Assembly (NCBI GenBank): GCA_027485405.1
Contig: JAIXRB010000072.1
Location: 1-64,000, forward strand
Length of the DNA stretch: 64,000 nucleotides
Source: Leptospiraceae bacterium
GTDB lineage: Bacteria > Spirochaetota > Leptospiria > Leptospirales > Leptospiraceae
Direction: 5' to 3'
This document shows positions 28,478-35,604 of the stretch, piece after piece. Position 1 is the first letter of the stretch. The number at the start of each line of letters is the position of its first letter. The notes under the pieces were generated by a model. It was not told the DNA's origin. It did no database searches and worked only from the letters and a program-made list of their open reading frames with translations. The position numbers and the translations under genes were made by a program.

Positions 28478-29176
28478 TTAGAGCTTTGTTATGATGTCAT
28501 ATTCGTAAAGAGTTCTTAATTCAATAAGCAATCTTTCCAAATCACCATTTCCTTTTGCACGGTAAACACCCCTTAAGTAATTTTCCTTATCAACTAGAAA
28601 CACATTTTCTGTGTGGACAAAGTCTTTTAAATCATATTTTCCATCGATTTGTTTTACATCAGCTGAAAATTCCCGTCTCGCCATTTCATGAACGGAAGAT
28701 CTATCTCCCGTTAGAAATATCCAGTTTGGATTTTCGATTTTATAGCGCTTTTTATAGGATCTCAGAACTTCAACTGTGTCTTCTTCTGGTTGAACCGAAA
28801 ACGAAAGAATGAGGAAATCTTCAGGGACTTTGACACGTGGCAGGAATTGAATCAGATTCCCCGTAATCATCGGACAAACGGCATTGCATTTTGCAAAAAA
28901 GAAAACGACTAACTTGTACTTTCCTTTCAACTTTTCAAGAGATACTGATTGATTCTTGTCAGATGTAAAAAAAAAACTAGGAAGTTTCTTTAAATCTTCA
29001 GGTTTCTTTTTTTCTAAAGTCCAATACGGGTCTAAAATGTCGCCTTTGAAATAAGGGAGTACCCCGTCTATAGGTAAAGAGACATTGGTTAGTTTAGGAT
29101 CTATACTTGGGAGAGGTTCATTGCAAAATAGAAAAGTCAGGCAGGAAAAAACTAAGAAAAAAATTCTAAGGAACAT
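28478..29176 (-). CDS. SCO1/SenC-family lipoprotein
   Basis: SCO proteins have a thioredoxin fold and deliver copper to the CuA site of cytochrome oxidase, or act as thiol reductants. The start at ATG 29176 gives a short lipoprotein signal ending FLFC (Cys18). The open frame continues to 29254 inside the neighbour. The copper ligands are intact: Cys97 and Cys101 (CNAVC) and His188 (FVHTEN). It overlaps the MORN-repeat gene by 11 bases and ends the YHYH-MORN-SCO cluster. The ars promoter follows. Confidence 0.88.
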   Translation of the reverse strand: MFLRIFFLVFSCLTFLFCNEPLPSIDPKLTNVSLPIDGVLPYFKGDILDPYWTLEKKKPEDLKKLPSFFFTSDKNQSVSLEKLKGKYKLVVFFFAKCNAVCPMITGNLIQFLPRVKVPEDFLILSFSVQPEEDTVEVLRSYKKRYKIENPNWIFLTGDRSSVHEMARREFSADVKQIDGKYDLKDFVHTENVFLVDKENYLRGVYRAKGNGDLERLLIELRTLYEYDIITKL

Positions 29177-29735
29177 TCTTAAATTGGAACCGATTGCTAG
29201 AAGAAATAGGATTGCAAATCTTACTTCCAGGCAGTCCAAAGGAACTACCGTCATTTTTGAAGACCACGTTCATATAAATCTTACCTTCTCTATAAAATTT
29301 TTTATTCACGAGAATCTTACCATTCTCATCAAACTTCTCGTATAACGCTAAATTACCATTGTCATACCACTCCATGCGTTCGTTTATATAGTTTCCGTTA
29401 TGAAATTCGGAGAGAGATTTGTTTTTCCCATTTAAAAACCAGGTTCTGCTGATTCCTTCTTGTTTGCCGTTTTTAAAAATAGTTTTTTGAATTACAAGAC
29501 CCGATTTATGAATTACTTTGAATTCTCCATGTTGGATTCCATTGTCGAACGAAGTGTAATGGGTTTCCTCTAGGGCTGGGATTTCGGAAATAATATTTCC
29601 TTTCAACAAAGAATTTCCATACAACATTACCCCAGAAATCATTTGCAACTGCGGATCCGTTGATAAGTAAGATTTTTCCTGGCAATTCCAGAGACAAAAC
29701 CCGATCCAATATATAATCCAAAGGCTTTTTCGCAT
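29166..29735 (-). CDS. MORN-repeat lipoprotein
   Basis: A signal peptide ends LWNCQE (lipobox Cys18). The body holds several MORN_2-type repeats of about 20-24 residues, each with a G-x-x-x-G turn and aromatic residues: HGEFKVIHKSG, NGKQEGISRTWFLNG, NGNYINERMEWYDNG and NLALYEKFDENG. Such repeats form an extended beta sheet. The role is unknown. It sits between the YHYH lipoprotein gene (15 bases upstream) and the SCO gene, which it overlaps. Confidence 0.75.
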   Translation of the reverse strand: MRKSLWIIYWIGFCLWNCQEKSYLSTDPQLQMISGVMLYGNSLLKGNIISEIPALEETHYTSFDNGIQHGEFKVIHKSGLVIQKTIFKNGKQEGISRTWFLNGKNKSLSEFHNGNYINERMEWYDNGNLALYEKFDENGKILVNKKFYREGKIYMNVVFKNDGSSFGLPGSKICNPISSSNRFQFKNVP

Positions 29736-29750
29736 TCTTGCCGAATAGGA

Positions 29751-30737
29751 CTAGTTATTTGTGATTGTTCCTATGTTTCCCCTAAAAAAGGAGCCCATCA
29801 AAGTATAGATCGTCGCTGTACTATCGTAAGCATATCTATAATGATATGTTCCATTAGGAAATTCTTTTGTTGTTCCAGTCGTTCCATGAAAAGCATCCAG
29901 AGTTGGTGCTACTCCTGAATCATTTTTTTGGCTATAAATTGGATACCCATCCAAAGCAATTCCAATCAATTTGGATCCACTACAAGCTGTAGAATTGTTA
30001 GTATTGGCAACACCGTCACAAACCTTCGGAACAGCTGCATGGTGATGATAGACTCCAGTATTCTGAGGGTGGCCTTGGTAATTATCAAAAGTTATGGCTT
30101 CGGAAGCAAGTACATCTGGAGGTGCCGCAGCATTGTTAAATACTGCAAGACCATTGAGCGTAACACCGATTGCTACAAGTCCTCCTTGAGTGGAGACAGT
30201 CCCAGATCCTGTACTAGGGGTTGCGGGGATTGTAAATGTTAGATTTTGGCTAGCAATCACATTTCTACCTGCAGTCGTATTCCCACTTGGAAGAGCCTCA
30301 TACAAAGGTGCCGATGTCAGAGCTGTACTACCTGAGTAAGCGGTGTAATAATAGCTTTTAGTGTTGGGTAGATTCTTAGTTTTGATTACATAATTAGTTC
30401 CGGATACGTAAGCAACTACACATTTAAAATTATCTTTAATCCAAGAAGGCAATGCAGAATCTAAGCAAGTAGCGACTCCATTTACACAGCCTGTTGTGGA
30501 GTTTAAAGTTGTGGTTGTGGTGGTTACGGTCGCACTTAAGAGGCTAGTGCTACTATTGCAAGAAGTTGAAACCGTACTCGAAGCAGAGGATGCAGTGGCT
30601 CCGCTCAACGAAGATAAAGCAATCAACAATGTTTCATTGTCATCTTCTTTCTTACTGGAGGTTTGATCACAATCCAAAATAAGAAATCCCATCAGAAAAT
30701 ATGTTATAAAAATCTTGTTTAGGAAAAGTTTATTCAT
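29751..30737 (-). CDS. YHYH-domain lipoprotein
   Basis: The signal peptide ends LILDCDQ (loose lipobox), followed by a Ser/Thr low-complexity segment (about 45-85) with a run of six Thr, then a YHYH-family beta domain. GVYHHHA near the middle and NGTYHYRY near the end are the name-giving histidine motifs, likely metal ligands. The start at ATG 30737 is chosen for its AGAGG ribosome site; the frame extends to 30770. Being beside a SCO protein suggests copper or another metal, but this is inference. Confidence 0.78.
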   Translation of the reverse strand: MNKLFLNKIFITYFLMGFLILDCDQTSSKKEDDNETLLIALSSLSGATASSASSTVSTSCNSSTSLLSATVTTTTTTLNSTTGCVNGVATCLDSALPSWIKDNFKCVVAYVSGTNYVIKTKNLPNTKSYYYTAYSGSTALTSAPLYEALPSGNTTAGRNVIASQNLTFTIPATPSTGSGTVSTQGGLVAIGVTLNGLAVFNNAAAPPDVLASEAITFDNYQGHPQNTGVYHHHAAVPKVCDGVANTNNSTACSGSKLIGIALDGYPIYSQKNDSGVAPTLDAFHGTTGTTKEFPNGTYHYRYAYDSTATIYTLMGSFFRGNIGTITNN

Positions 30738-30833
30738 TTTGAACCTCTTTGAGAATCTTTGTTCTGACAATTAGGATATTCATGAAGATTTTTGTCAAAC
30801 AGGTTAAATGAGTCTCGAATTCGTTAATGCAAT

Positions 30834-31151
30834 CTACTCGGATTCCCCTTGGATCCGACAGCCATACATTTCTGAAACAAAAATCGATTTAGAGGTTCGA
30901 CCTAAGCCTCGGACATAAACTTCTTTTTTTTCTTTGTTTAGTGTAAAATCAGAAATTGGAACCCATTGCCTTGCAAAGTTGTGGCATTGTTCTTCGCCAA
31001 GGTTCATGACAAAATAACAAGAACAAAACTCTTTAGAGTAAAAAGCAGAAATAATCGTAGGAAATGCTACAATGTTCTTCCATTGTACAAAGACCCAAAC
31101 TATAAAGACGGAGAAAAAAATGCCGAAAGAGATTAGAATCTTTTTTTTCAT
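30834..31151 (-). CDS. Small membrane-anchored hypothetical protein, 105 aa
   Basis: I do not recognise this protein. One N-terminal hydrophobic segment (about 5-23, after KKK) could be a signal anchor. The rest is a short extracytoplasmic domain with four cysteines (CSCYF, QCHNF and a late YGCRI) that could form disulfides. Its start is 5 bases after the stop of the serine hydrolase gene, so the two are co-transcribed. A role in modulating that hydrolase is only a guess from position. Confidence 0.6.
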   Translation of the reverse strand: MKKKILISFGIFFSVFIVWVFVQWKNIVAFPTIISAFYSKEFCSCYFVMNLGEEQCHNFARQWVPISDFTLNKEKKEVYVRGLGRTSKSIFVSEMYGCRIQGESE

Positions 31152-31156
31152 AGAAG

Positions 31157-32347
31157 CTACCGTATAACCGAGTCTGTAATTAATTTCAAGAAATGGTTTT
31201 TATCAAATTTGGATTCTCTATCATCGCCATATCGTACGATGACAAGATCTAGACTTGGGATTACAAACAACATTTGACCCCAGTGTCCTGACGCGGCAAA
31301 CGTGTCAATGGGGGCATCGGGCCAAGGTTGAGGAAGTCCACGTTCGGGAATGCCCGAATTGGCATACCAATGAGATGTTAAATTATCTTTGCCGGTCTCA
31401 AAACTTAGGCTTGTTGTTTTATAAGCTTTTGAGGGAGTTCTCGTGAATTCTAACCAATTTGCCGGGAAGAACTGTTTTCCATCCCAATATCCATTGTTTA
31501 GATAAAGATACCCGATTTTTGCAAGATCCCTTGCCGATAAATACAAATAGGAAGAACCAACAAACGTATCTGATGCGTCACGCTCGAAAGTAGCTCGTTG
31601 AATGCCCAAAGGCTGGAAGAGCTCTTTCCATGGGAGAGTCTCGTAGGTTTCCTTACCATAAACCTTTTTTAGAATTAAGGATAGAATGTTTGTGTCGCAA
31701 CTAGAATAGTAAACCAGGATTCCAGGTTCCGACCGCATTGGTAGTTCGCTACAAAACTCACCCATGTTTTTTCTACCGCGGGTGTATAGCATAGCAATCA
31801 CAGAAGACTGCAAAGGCCCTGATTCATAGCTTTCTTCTGCCTTTAGCCCGGAAGACATAGTTAACAAATGTCTAATCGTGATTTTTTTATGAGCCTCATC
31901 TCTTCCTAAAGGTTCAAGATGGTAATAACCTGGATCATCTAGTTTCAGTAAGCCGTTTTGAATAGCGATTCCATACAATGCTTGCAAAACGCTTTTGGAT
32001 ACAGACCAGGTAAGGTGTAAAGAGTTTTCATTGAAATTGCGGGCATACTTTTCGTAGAGTATCTTCCCATTTCGAATGATCAGAAGAGCGTCTGTGCGTT
32101 TTCCTTTGCGATCAATTTCATCACCATCTCTTTCAAAAGCATAGGTTTCAGCTAATTTAAGTTTATCTGGTGAAAAACCAACGGACTCGGGTCTCGTTAT
32201 GTTCCAGCCTTGGGTAGGCCACTCAGGCTTTAACCTTTTAGGCATAGGTGATAATTCTATAGAGTTTCCATAAGGAACAAAATCGTTGCTACAGGAAATA
32301 ACATTAGATAATAGAAATAGAAATAAAACAGCTTTAAATGGAATCAC
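31157..32347 (-). CDS. Beta-lactamase-family serine hydrolase lipoprotein
   Basis: This is a penicillin-binding-protein/class-C-like fold, similar to esterases and 6-aminohexanoate-dimer hydrolase. The signal peptide ends VISCSN (Cys19). The active SxxK is Ser115-Lys118 (WSVSKS). A Tyr motif region YYSSCDTN follows about 100 residues later, and HWG near the C terminus replaces KTG, as in the NylB/EstB group. It is therefore more likely an esterase or amidase than a resistance enzyme. The start is the ATG at 32347. Confidence 0.82.
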   Translation of the reverse strand: MIPFKAVLFLFLLSNVISCSNDFVPYGNSIELSPMPKRLKPEWPTQGWNITRPESVGFSPDKLKLAETYAFERDGDEIDRKGKRTDALLIIRNGKILYEKYARNFNENSLHLTWSVSKSVLQALYGIAIQNGLLKLDDPGYYHLEPLGRDEAHKKITIRHLLTMSSGLKAEESYESGPLQSSVIAMLYTRGRKNMGEFCSELPMRSEPGILVYYSSCDTNILSLILKKVYGKETYETLPWKELFQPLGIQRATFERDASDTFVGSSYLYLSARDLAKIGYLYLNNGYWDGKQFFPANWLEFTRTPSKAYKTTSLSFETGKDNLTSHWYANSGIPERGLPQPWPDAPIDTFAASGHWGQMLFVIPSLDLVIVRYGDDRESKFDKNHFLKLITDSVIR

Positions 32348-32387
32348 AACTACTTAATCTTACGTTTTTAAACAAGAAAAACAAGAT

Positions 32388-32819
32388 TTAATTTACGGAA
32401 GGTTGATTTTTTGCAAAGCCTTGGAGCATTTGCACCATTGAGTTCAATCCGTTCCTGCGAGAAATGGACAAGAACTTAGATAAACCGATGGTCTCTAGAA
32501 AGGATAATGAGGCATTGCAGATTTCTTCTGCTGAATGACCCGAAAAGACTCGGATTAGAATTGCAATGAGACCTTTTGTCAAAGCAGTGTCACTGTCTGC
32601 AAGAAACTCAACTTTTCCGTCTGAATAGGTCGAAGTGATCCAAACTTTGGACTGGCACCCAGGCACAATATGTTCCTCTGTTCGTTTATCTTCTGGATAT
32701 ACAGGTAGTTGTTCACCTAATTCAATGAGATACTGAAACTTCTCTTCCCAATCTTGTAGATCAGAAAAGTCTTCCATAATCTCTTTTTGAATCTCTGAAA
32801 TTGCTTTTAGCATAGTCAC
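32388..32819 (-). CDS. sufE: SufE cysteine-desulfurase sulfur acceptor
   Basis: SufE accepts sulfur from SufS and passes it on for Fe-S cluster assembly. The acceptor Cys55 lies in VPGCQSKVW, with DSDTALTKGLIAIL and SRRNGLNSM also typical. At 143 aa it has normal length. The start is either GTG 32819, overlapping the upstream stop as GTGA, or ATG 32813. No other suf gene is nearby. Confidence 0.93.
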   Translation of the reverse strand: MTMLKAISEIQKEIMEDFSDLQDWEEKFQYLIELGEQLPVYPEDKRTEEHIVPGCQSKVWITSTYSDGKVEFLADSDTALTKGLIAILIRVFSGHSAEEICNASLSFLETIGLSKFLSISRRNGLNSMVQMLQGFAKNQPSVN

Positions 32820-33166
32820 TGATTAGACTTTTTCTCGGTTCGGTACTTGTCTTTTTTGCGTAGGTAAAACCTGGGGGTTTGGTTTGGAAACCTAAGCTCA
32901 ACACGGTTTTCCGTCATGACCCAAACCTCTCCCGTGGTATCCCCGTAAGGAAAAAGATACTCGGTTCTGGTGCGCAATTGCAAAGGATACTCAACTCCCT
33001 CCCAGTCTAAAATCCTCTTTTCAAAGTGAACCGAGAGGCAAGCTGGTGGTTTCTGCATGACGTCGCAGAATTCCCCCTCTTTAGGTACACCGCGATGGAA
33101 CAAACCACAGCTTAAAAATAAAAAAAAGGAACTTCCAAAGACGGCGTATCTAAACCAAGGATTCAA
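32816..33166 (-). CDS. Small putative lipoprotein, 116 aa
   Basis: A hydrophobic N terminus ends FLFLSCGL, a good lipobox with Cys at about 20. The mature part (about 95 residues) is beta-rich and has two further cysteines (FCDV, ACLSV). The start is TTG 33166, overlapping the upstream gene stop by four bases (TTGA), and its own stop overlaps the sufE start. I do not recognise the family. Confidence 0.65.
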   Translation of the reverse strand: MNPWFRYAVFGSSFFLFLSCGLFHRGVPKEGEFCDVMQKPPACLSVHFEKRILDWEGVEYPLQLRTRTEYLFPYGDTTGEVWVMTENRVELRFPNQTPRFYLRKKDKYRTEKKSNQ

Positions 33167-34179
33167 TTTGTTGGCTCACTCCGCCGTTCTACTTTGGTCT
33201 TTAGCCCCTGTTTCTCGGAGATAATCTTTTGAATTAAAAGATATCCTTCTTCATTTTTCTTGCCGGTCTTAAAGTAAAAGTCTTCCAGCAGGTCAATAGC
33301 TTTTTGCGATAGGTTTTGTTTATGGAAGATGCTCGCCTCTAAAAGAATGGTAGTGCTGGTAATTTTGTCAGGGCTCTCGGTTCTTGCTTGGCGCAAAAGG
33401 CTAAGTGCATTCACAAAGTCTTTTTTGTAATACTTAGCAATACCTTTTAAATATGTTTCTTCCCGAGAAGAGAATTTTATCCCTGATTCGTATTTCTCTT
33501 GTTTAGTGAGATCTAAAAACTTTTCTAATCCTTCAGCATCCCCTGCTTGCATTGTATTGTACGCAAGTAACCAATAAAAAACGTTTATAAACTCGGGAGA
33601 CAATTTATCGACTTCTAGTTTGCCATACTCTTTTAACAAGGCTCCAGGTCTCTTTACCGTTCTGTGTGTTTCTCCCAAAAAAAGCAAAAGCTTGTTGTTT
33701 TCCCAATCTGAAAAAGTGGAACTAGTCAGTGACTCAGCTTTTCGAGAATTCCAGAAAATGTTGTCCAACGAAGTACTAGCTTGTTGACTCTTTCCCAAAA
33801 ACTCTTCAAATTCACTGCCTAAAGTTAGAATTAAGGATTGAGAATCGAAATGGATTCCCATCTTATGTAGATTCCAAAAAATACTGTGGGCATAAAGGTA
33901 AAACGCCTGCGGTTCGTTCGGCTCTTTCTCGGAAAAAAGAAGAGCACTGGATTGGAAATCCTCGATTGCTTGGTCAGAAAGGTTTGCGTTTTTCCATAGT
34001 TCTACGGCTTTGTCTTTTGCTTTTTCCGCACGAACGCTCTGATCCCTAGCAAAAAGTAGGATAATTTGTTTTCTTTTGTAGTAGGAATAGCCCAGAACAA
34101 GGGAGATCAGTAGGACCCAAATCCAGGGTCCTTTGCTTTTTTTCTTTCTATGGGGTTCGTACCCTCTGCGAAATGCCAT
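33163..34179 (-). CDS. Membrane-anchored TPR-like protein
   Basis: ATG 34179 is used because a GGAGG ribosome site precedes it by 7 bases; the frame extends to 34218. A basic cytoplasmic N terminus (RRGYEPHRKKKSK) leads to one transmembrane helix (about 18-35). The rest is helical with TPR-like pairs (about 60-320), so it is probably a periplasmic or cytoplasmic-face scaffold. It is the first gene of the set ending in sufE. The binding partner is unknown. Confidence 0.7.
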   Translation of the reverse strand: MAFRRGYEPHRKKKSKGPWIWVLLISLVLGYSYYKRKQIILLFARDQSVRAEKAKDKAVELWKNANLSDQAIEDFQSSALLFSEKEPNEPQAFYLYAHSIFWNLHKMGIHFDSQSLILTLGSEFEEFLGKSQQASTSLDNIFWNSRKAESLTSSTFSDWENNKLLLFLGETHRTVKRPGALLKEYGKLEVDKLSPEFINVFYWLLAYNTMQAGDAEGLEKFLDLTKQEKYESGIKFSSREETYLKGIAKYYKKDFVNALSLLRQARTESPDKITSTTILLEASIFHKQNLSQKAIDLLEDFYFKTGKKNEEGYLLIQKIISEKQGLKTKVERRSEPTN

Positions 34180-34211
34180 ACCTTTCCCTCCATTTTTTTT
34201 CAGACCCCTAC

Positions 34212-34240
34212 TTGACACAGCTTTTTCTTTATGATCTATT
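34212..34240 (+). promoter_or_regulatory. Candidate sigma-70 promoter for the zinc-ribbon gene
   Basis: A perfect -35 TTGACA (34212-34217) lies 17 bases before TCTATT (34235-34240, four of six matches). Transcription would begin near 34247, almost at the ATG at 34249, so the message would be nearly leaderless. Confidence 0.35.
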
Positions 34241-34248
34241 TAGAAAGT

Positions 34249-34431
34249 ATGAAAATTGATGAAGACGACTTATTAGATGACGATGATTTCGAATTAGATT
34301 CATTGAACGAAGATGCTGTTTCTTTTGCTTGCGAAGATTGCGACCATAGATGGGAAATTGAAGACGAATTTGCTGATACCCAAGAACTGATTTGCCCTAT
34401 GTGCGGATCATCCAATATCACCGAACTTTAG
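34249..34431 (+). CDS. Acidic zinc-ribbon mini-protein, 60 aa
   Basis: Residues 1-24 are mostly Asp, Glu and Leu (DEDDLLDDDDFELD). The rest is a zinc ribbon with two CxxC pairs, CEDC and CPMC. ATG 34249 was chosen over ATG 34231, which would lie inside the proposed promoter. A protein with an acidic tail and a ribbon could bind RNA polymerase, the ribosome or a nucleic-acid protein, but no function is known to me. Confidence 0.7.
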   Translation: MKIDEDDLLDDDDFELDSLNEDAVSFACEDCDHRWEIEDEFADTQELICPMCGSSNITEL

Positions 34432-34435
34432 TTCT

Positions 34436-34972
34436 TTGAAAAGGAAGATGTTGGGCTGGATTCTCATTGGATTCGGCATCCCTTTATTTCCTGAATCCTT
34501 TGGCTCTCTCCACGAGGAATTCAAGAAGGGGAACTTTGAATTCGTAAGGCACGCCTCTTCTCGAGAATTGAAAGCGAGCCAGCTTCAACCAGATCCTCGT
34601 ATTCTATACCTTTTCGTAGCGACAGAGCAGGACTGGAAGGAGTCTGAGAAAGCAATTCTCAACTTTCGAGCTTCGGGAGTCCCGCCTTCTAAGTTTTCCC
34701 ACCAGGCATTGTTTCAATTTTTGGAGAGACTCTTTGTTTTAGGGGAATTCGAAGCCTTGGTAAAATGGGGAAGGATTTTCCAAAAAGAGTACAAAGGTTA
34801 TCCGAAATACTACTCGGGTTTATTCTTGTTGTCTTACGGTTACAAAGAATTGCAAAATAGAAAAGAAGCAATTGGATGCCTCACCGAAATAGAACAAAAC
34901 GCCAGTGACCCTGAGCTAATCCAAAAAACCCAATCCTTTCGAGATTCAATAAAAAAGGAGGAGGGTTTTTGA
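34436..34972 (+). CDS. Secreted helical (TPR-like) hypothetical protein
   Basis: A short signal peptide (about 5-20, ending in the PESFG region) is followed by a helical protein whose SGLFLLSYGYKELQNRKEAI stretch resembles a TPR. The start is TTG 34436, which gives the basic MKRK N-region of a signal peptide; ATG 34448 is an alternative with AAGG just before it. rsmD overlaps its stop by 4 bases, and a strong ribosome site for rsmD lies within its last codons. Function is unknown. Confidence 0.65.
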   Translation: MKRKMLGWILIGFGIPLFPESFGSLHEEFKKGNFEFVRHASSRELKASQLQPDPRILYLFVATEQDWKESEKAILNFRASGVPPSKFSHQALFQFLERLFVLGEFEALVKWGRIFQKEYKGYPKYYSGLFLLSYGYKELQNRKEAIGCLTEIEQNASDPELIQKTQSFRDSIKKEEGF

Positions 34973-35604
34973 AAGAATTGCGCATTTCTTCTGGATCTTG
35001 GAAAGGAAAGAAGATCAAAGAAACCAAAGAGGTGGCTGGGCATTCCAATTTTACAAACAGCTTACTTAAAAAGGCGGTTTTTTCCATTTTAGATTCTCGG
35101 TTAAACGAGATCTCTCTTGGCTGGAATGACCTGGTATTTATAGATTATTTTGCGGGTAGTGGGCAGATGTCATTAGAAGCCCTTAGCCTTGGAGCAAGTC
35201 AAGCCATGGTCTATGAGCTAGACAATGGACGATTTGGAACCCTCATTCAACAATTCGGCAAAAGTGAAAATGTGCTTTTGTTCCGAAAGGATTCTACTCG
35301 ATTTCCTTTGAAATGGGATTTGCCTTCCCAAAAGTTTTTAGTGTTTTACTTAGACCCACCTTATACGTATTGGTCGCAAACTCCGGAACGAATGCAGAAA
35401 ATGATAAACGATGTATACCAGTTTGCACTCAATTCAGGAAAACCTTTTATCATACTCTCTCAAATTTCGGAAAACCAATCTACTACAGCTATCTGGAAAG
35501 AAATCCCAATTAAAATCCGTCCTTACGGAAGTCATTTGTTAGTAGAAATTTCTTCTCTAAGCCATGCTTCTCCTAGCAATGATTCTTCGATCGAATCTAT
35601 TTAG
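34969..35604 (+). CDS. rsmD: 16S rRNA guanine-N2 methyltransferase RsmD-like
   Basis: The SAM-dependent methyltransferase fold includes FIDYFAGSGQMSLEALSLGA (motif I) and the catalytic DPPY. The opening RISSGSWKGKKI and the KKAVFSILDSR region match RsmD, which methylates G966 of 16S rRNA. The start is TTG 34969, preceded by an AAGGAGG ribosome site with 7-base spacing and overlapping the upstream TGA. The last ~15 residues overlap pbpC in another frame. Confidence 0.85.
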   Translation: MKELRISSGSWKGKKIKETKEVAGHSNFTNSLLKKAVFSILDSRLNEISLGWNDLVFIDYFAGSGQMSLEALSLGASQAMVYELDNGRFGTLIQQFGKSENVLLFRKDSTRFPLKWDLPSQKFLVFYLDPPYTYWSQTPERMQKMINDVYQFALNSGKPFIILSQISENQSTTAIWKEIPIKIRPYGSHLLVEISSLSHASPSNDSSIESI

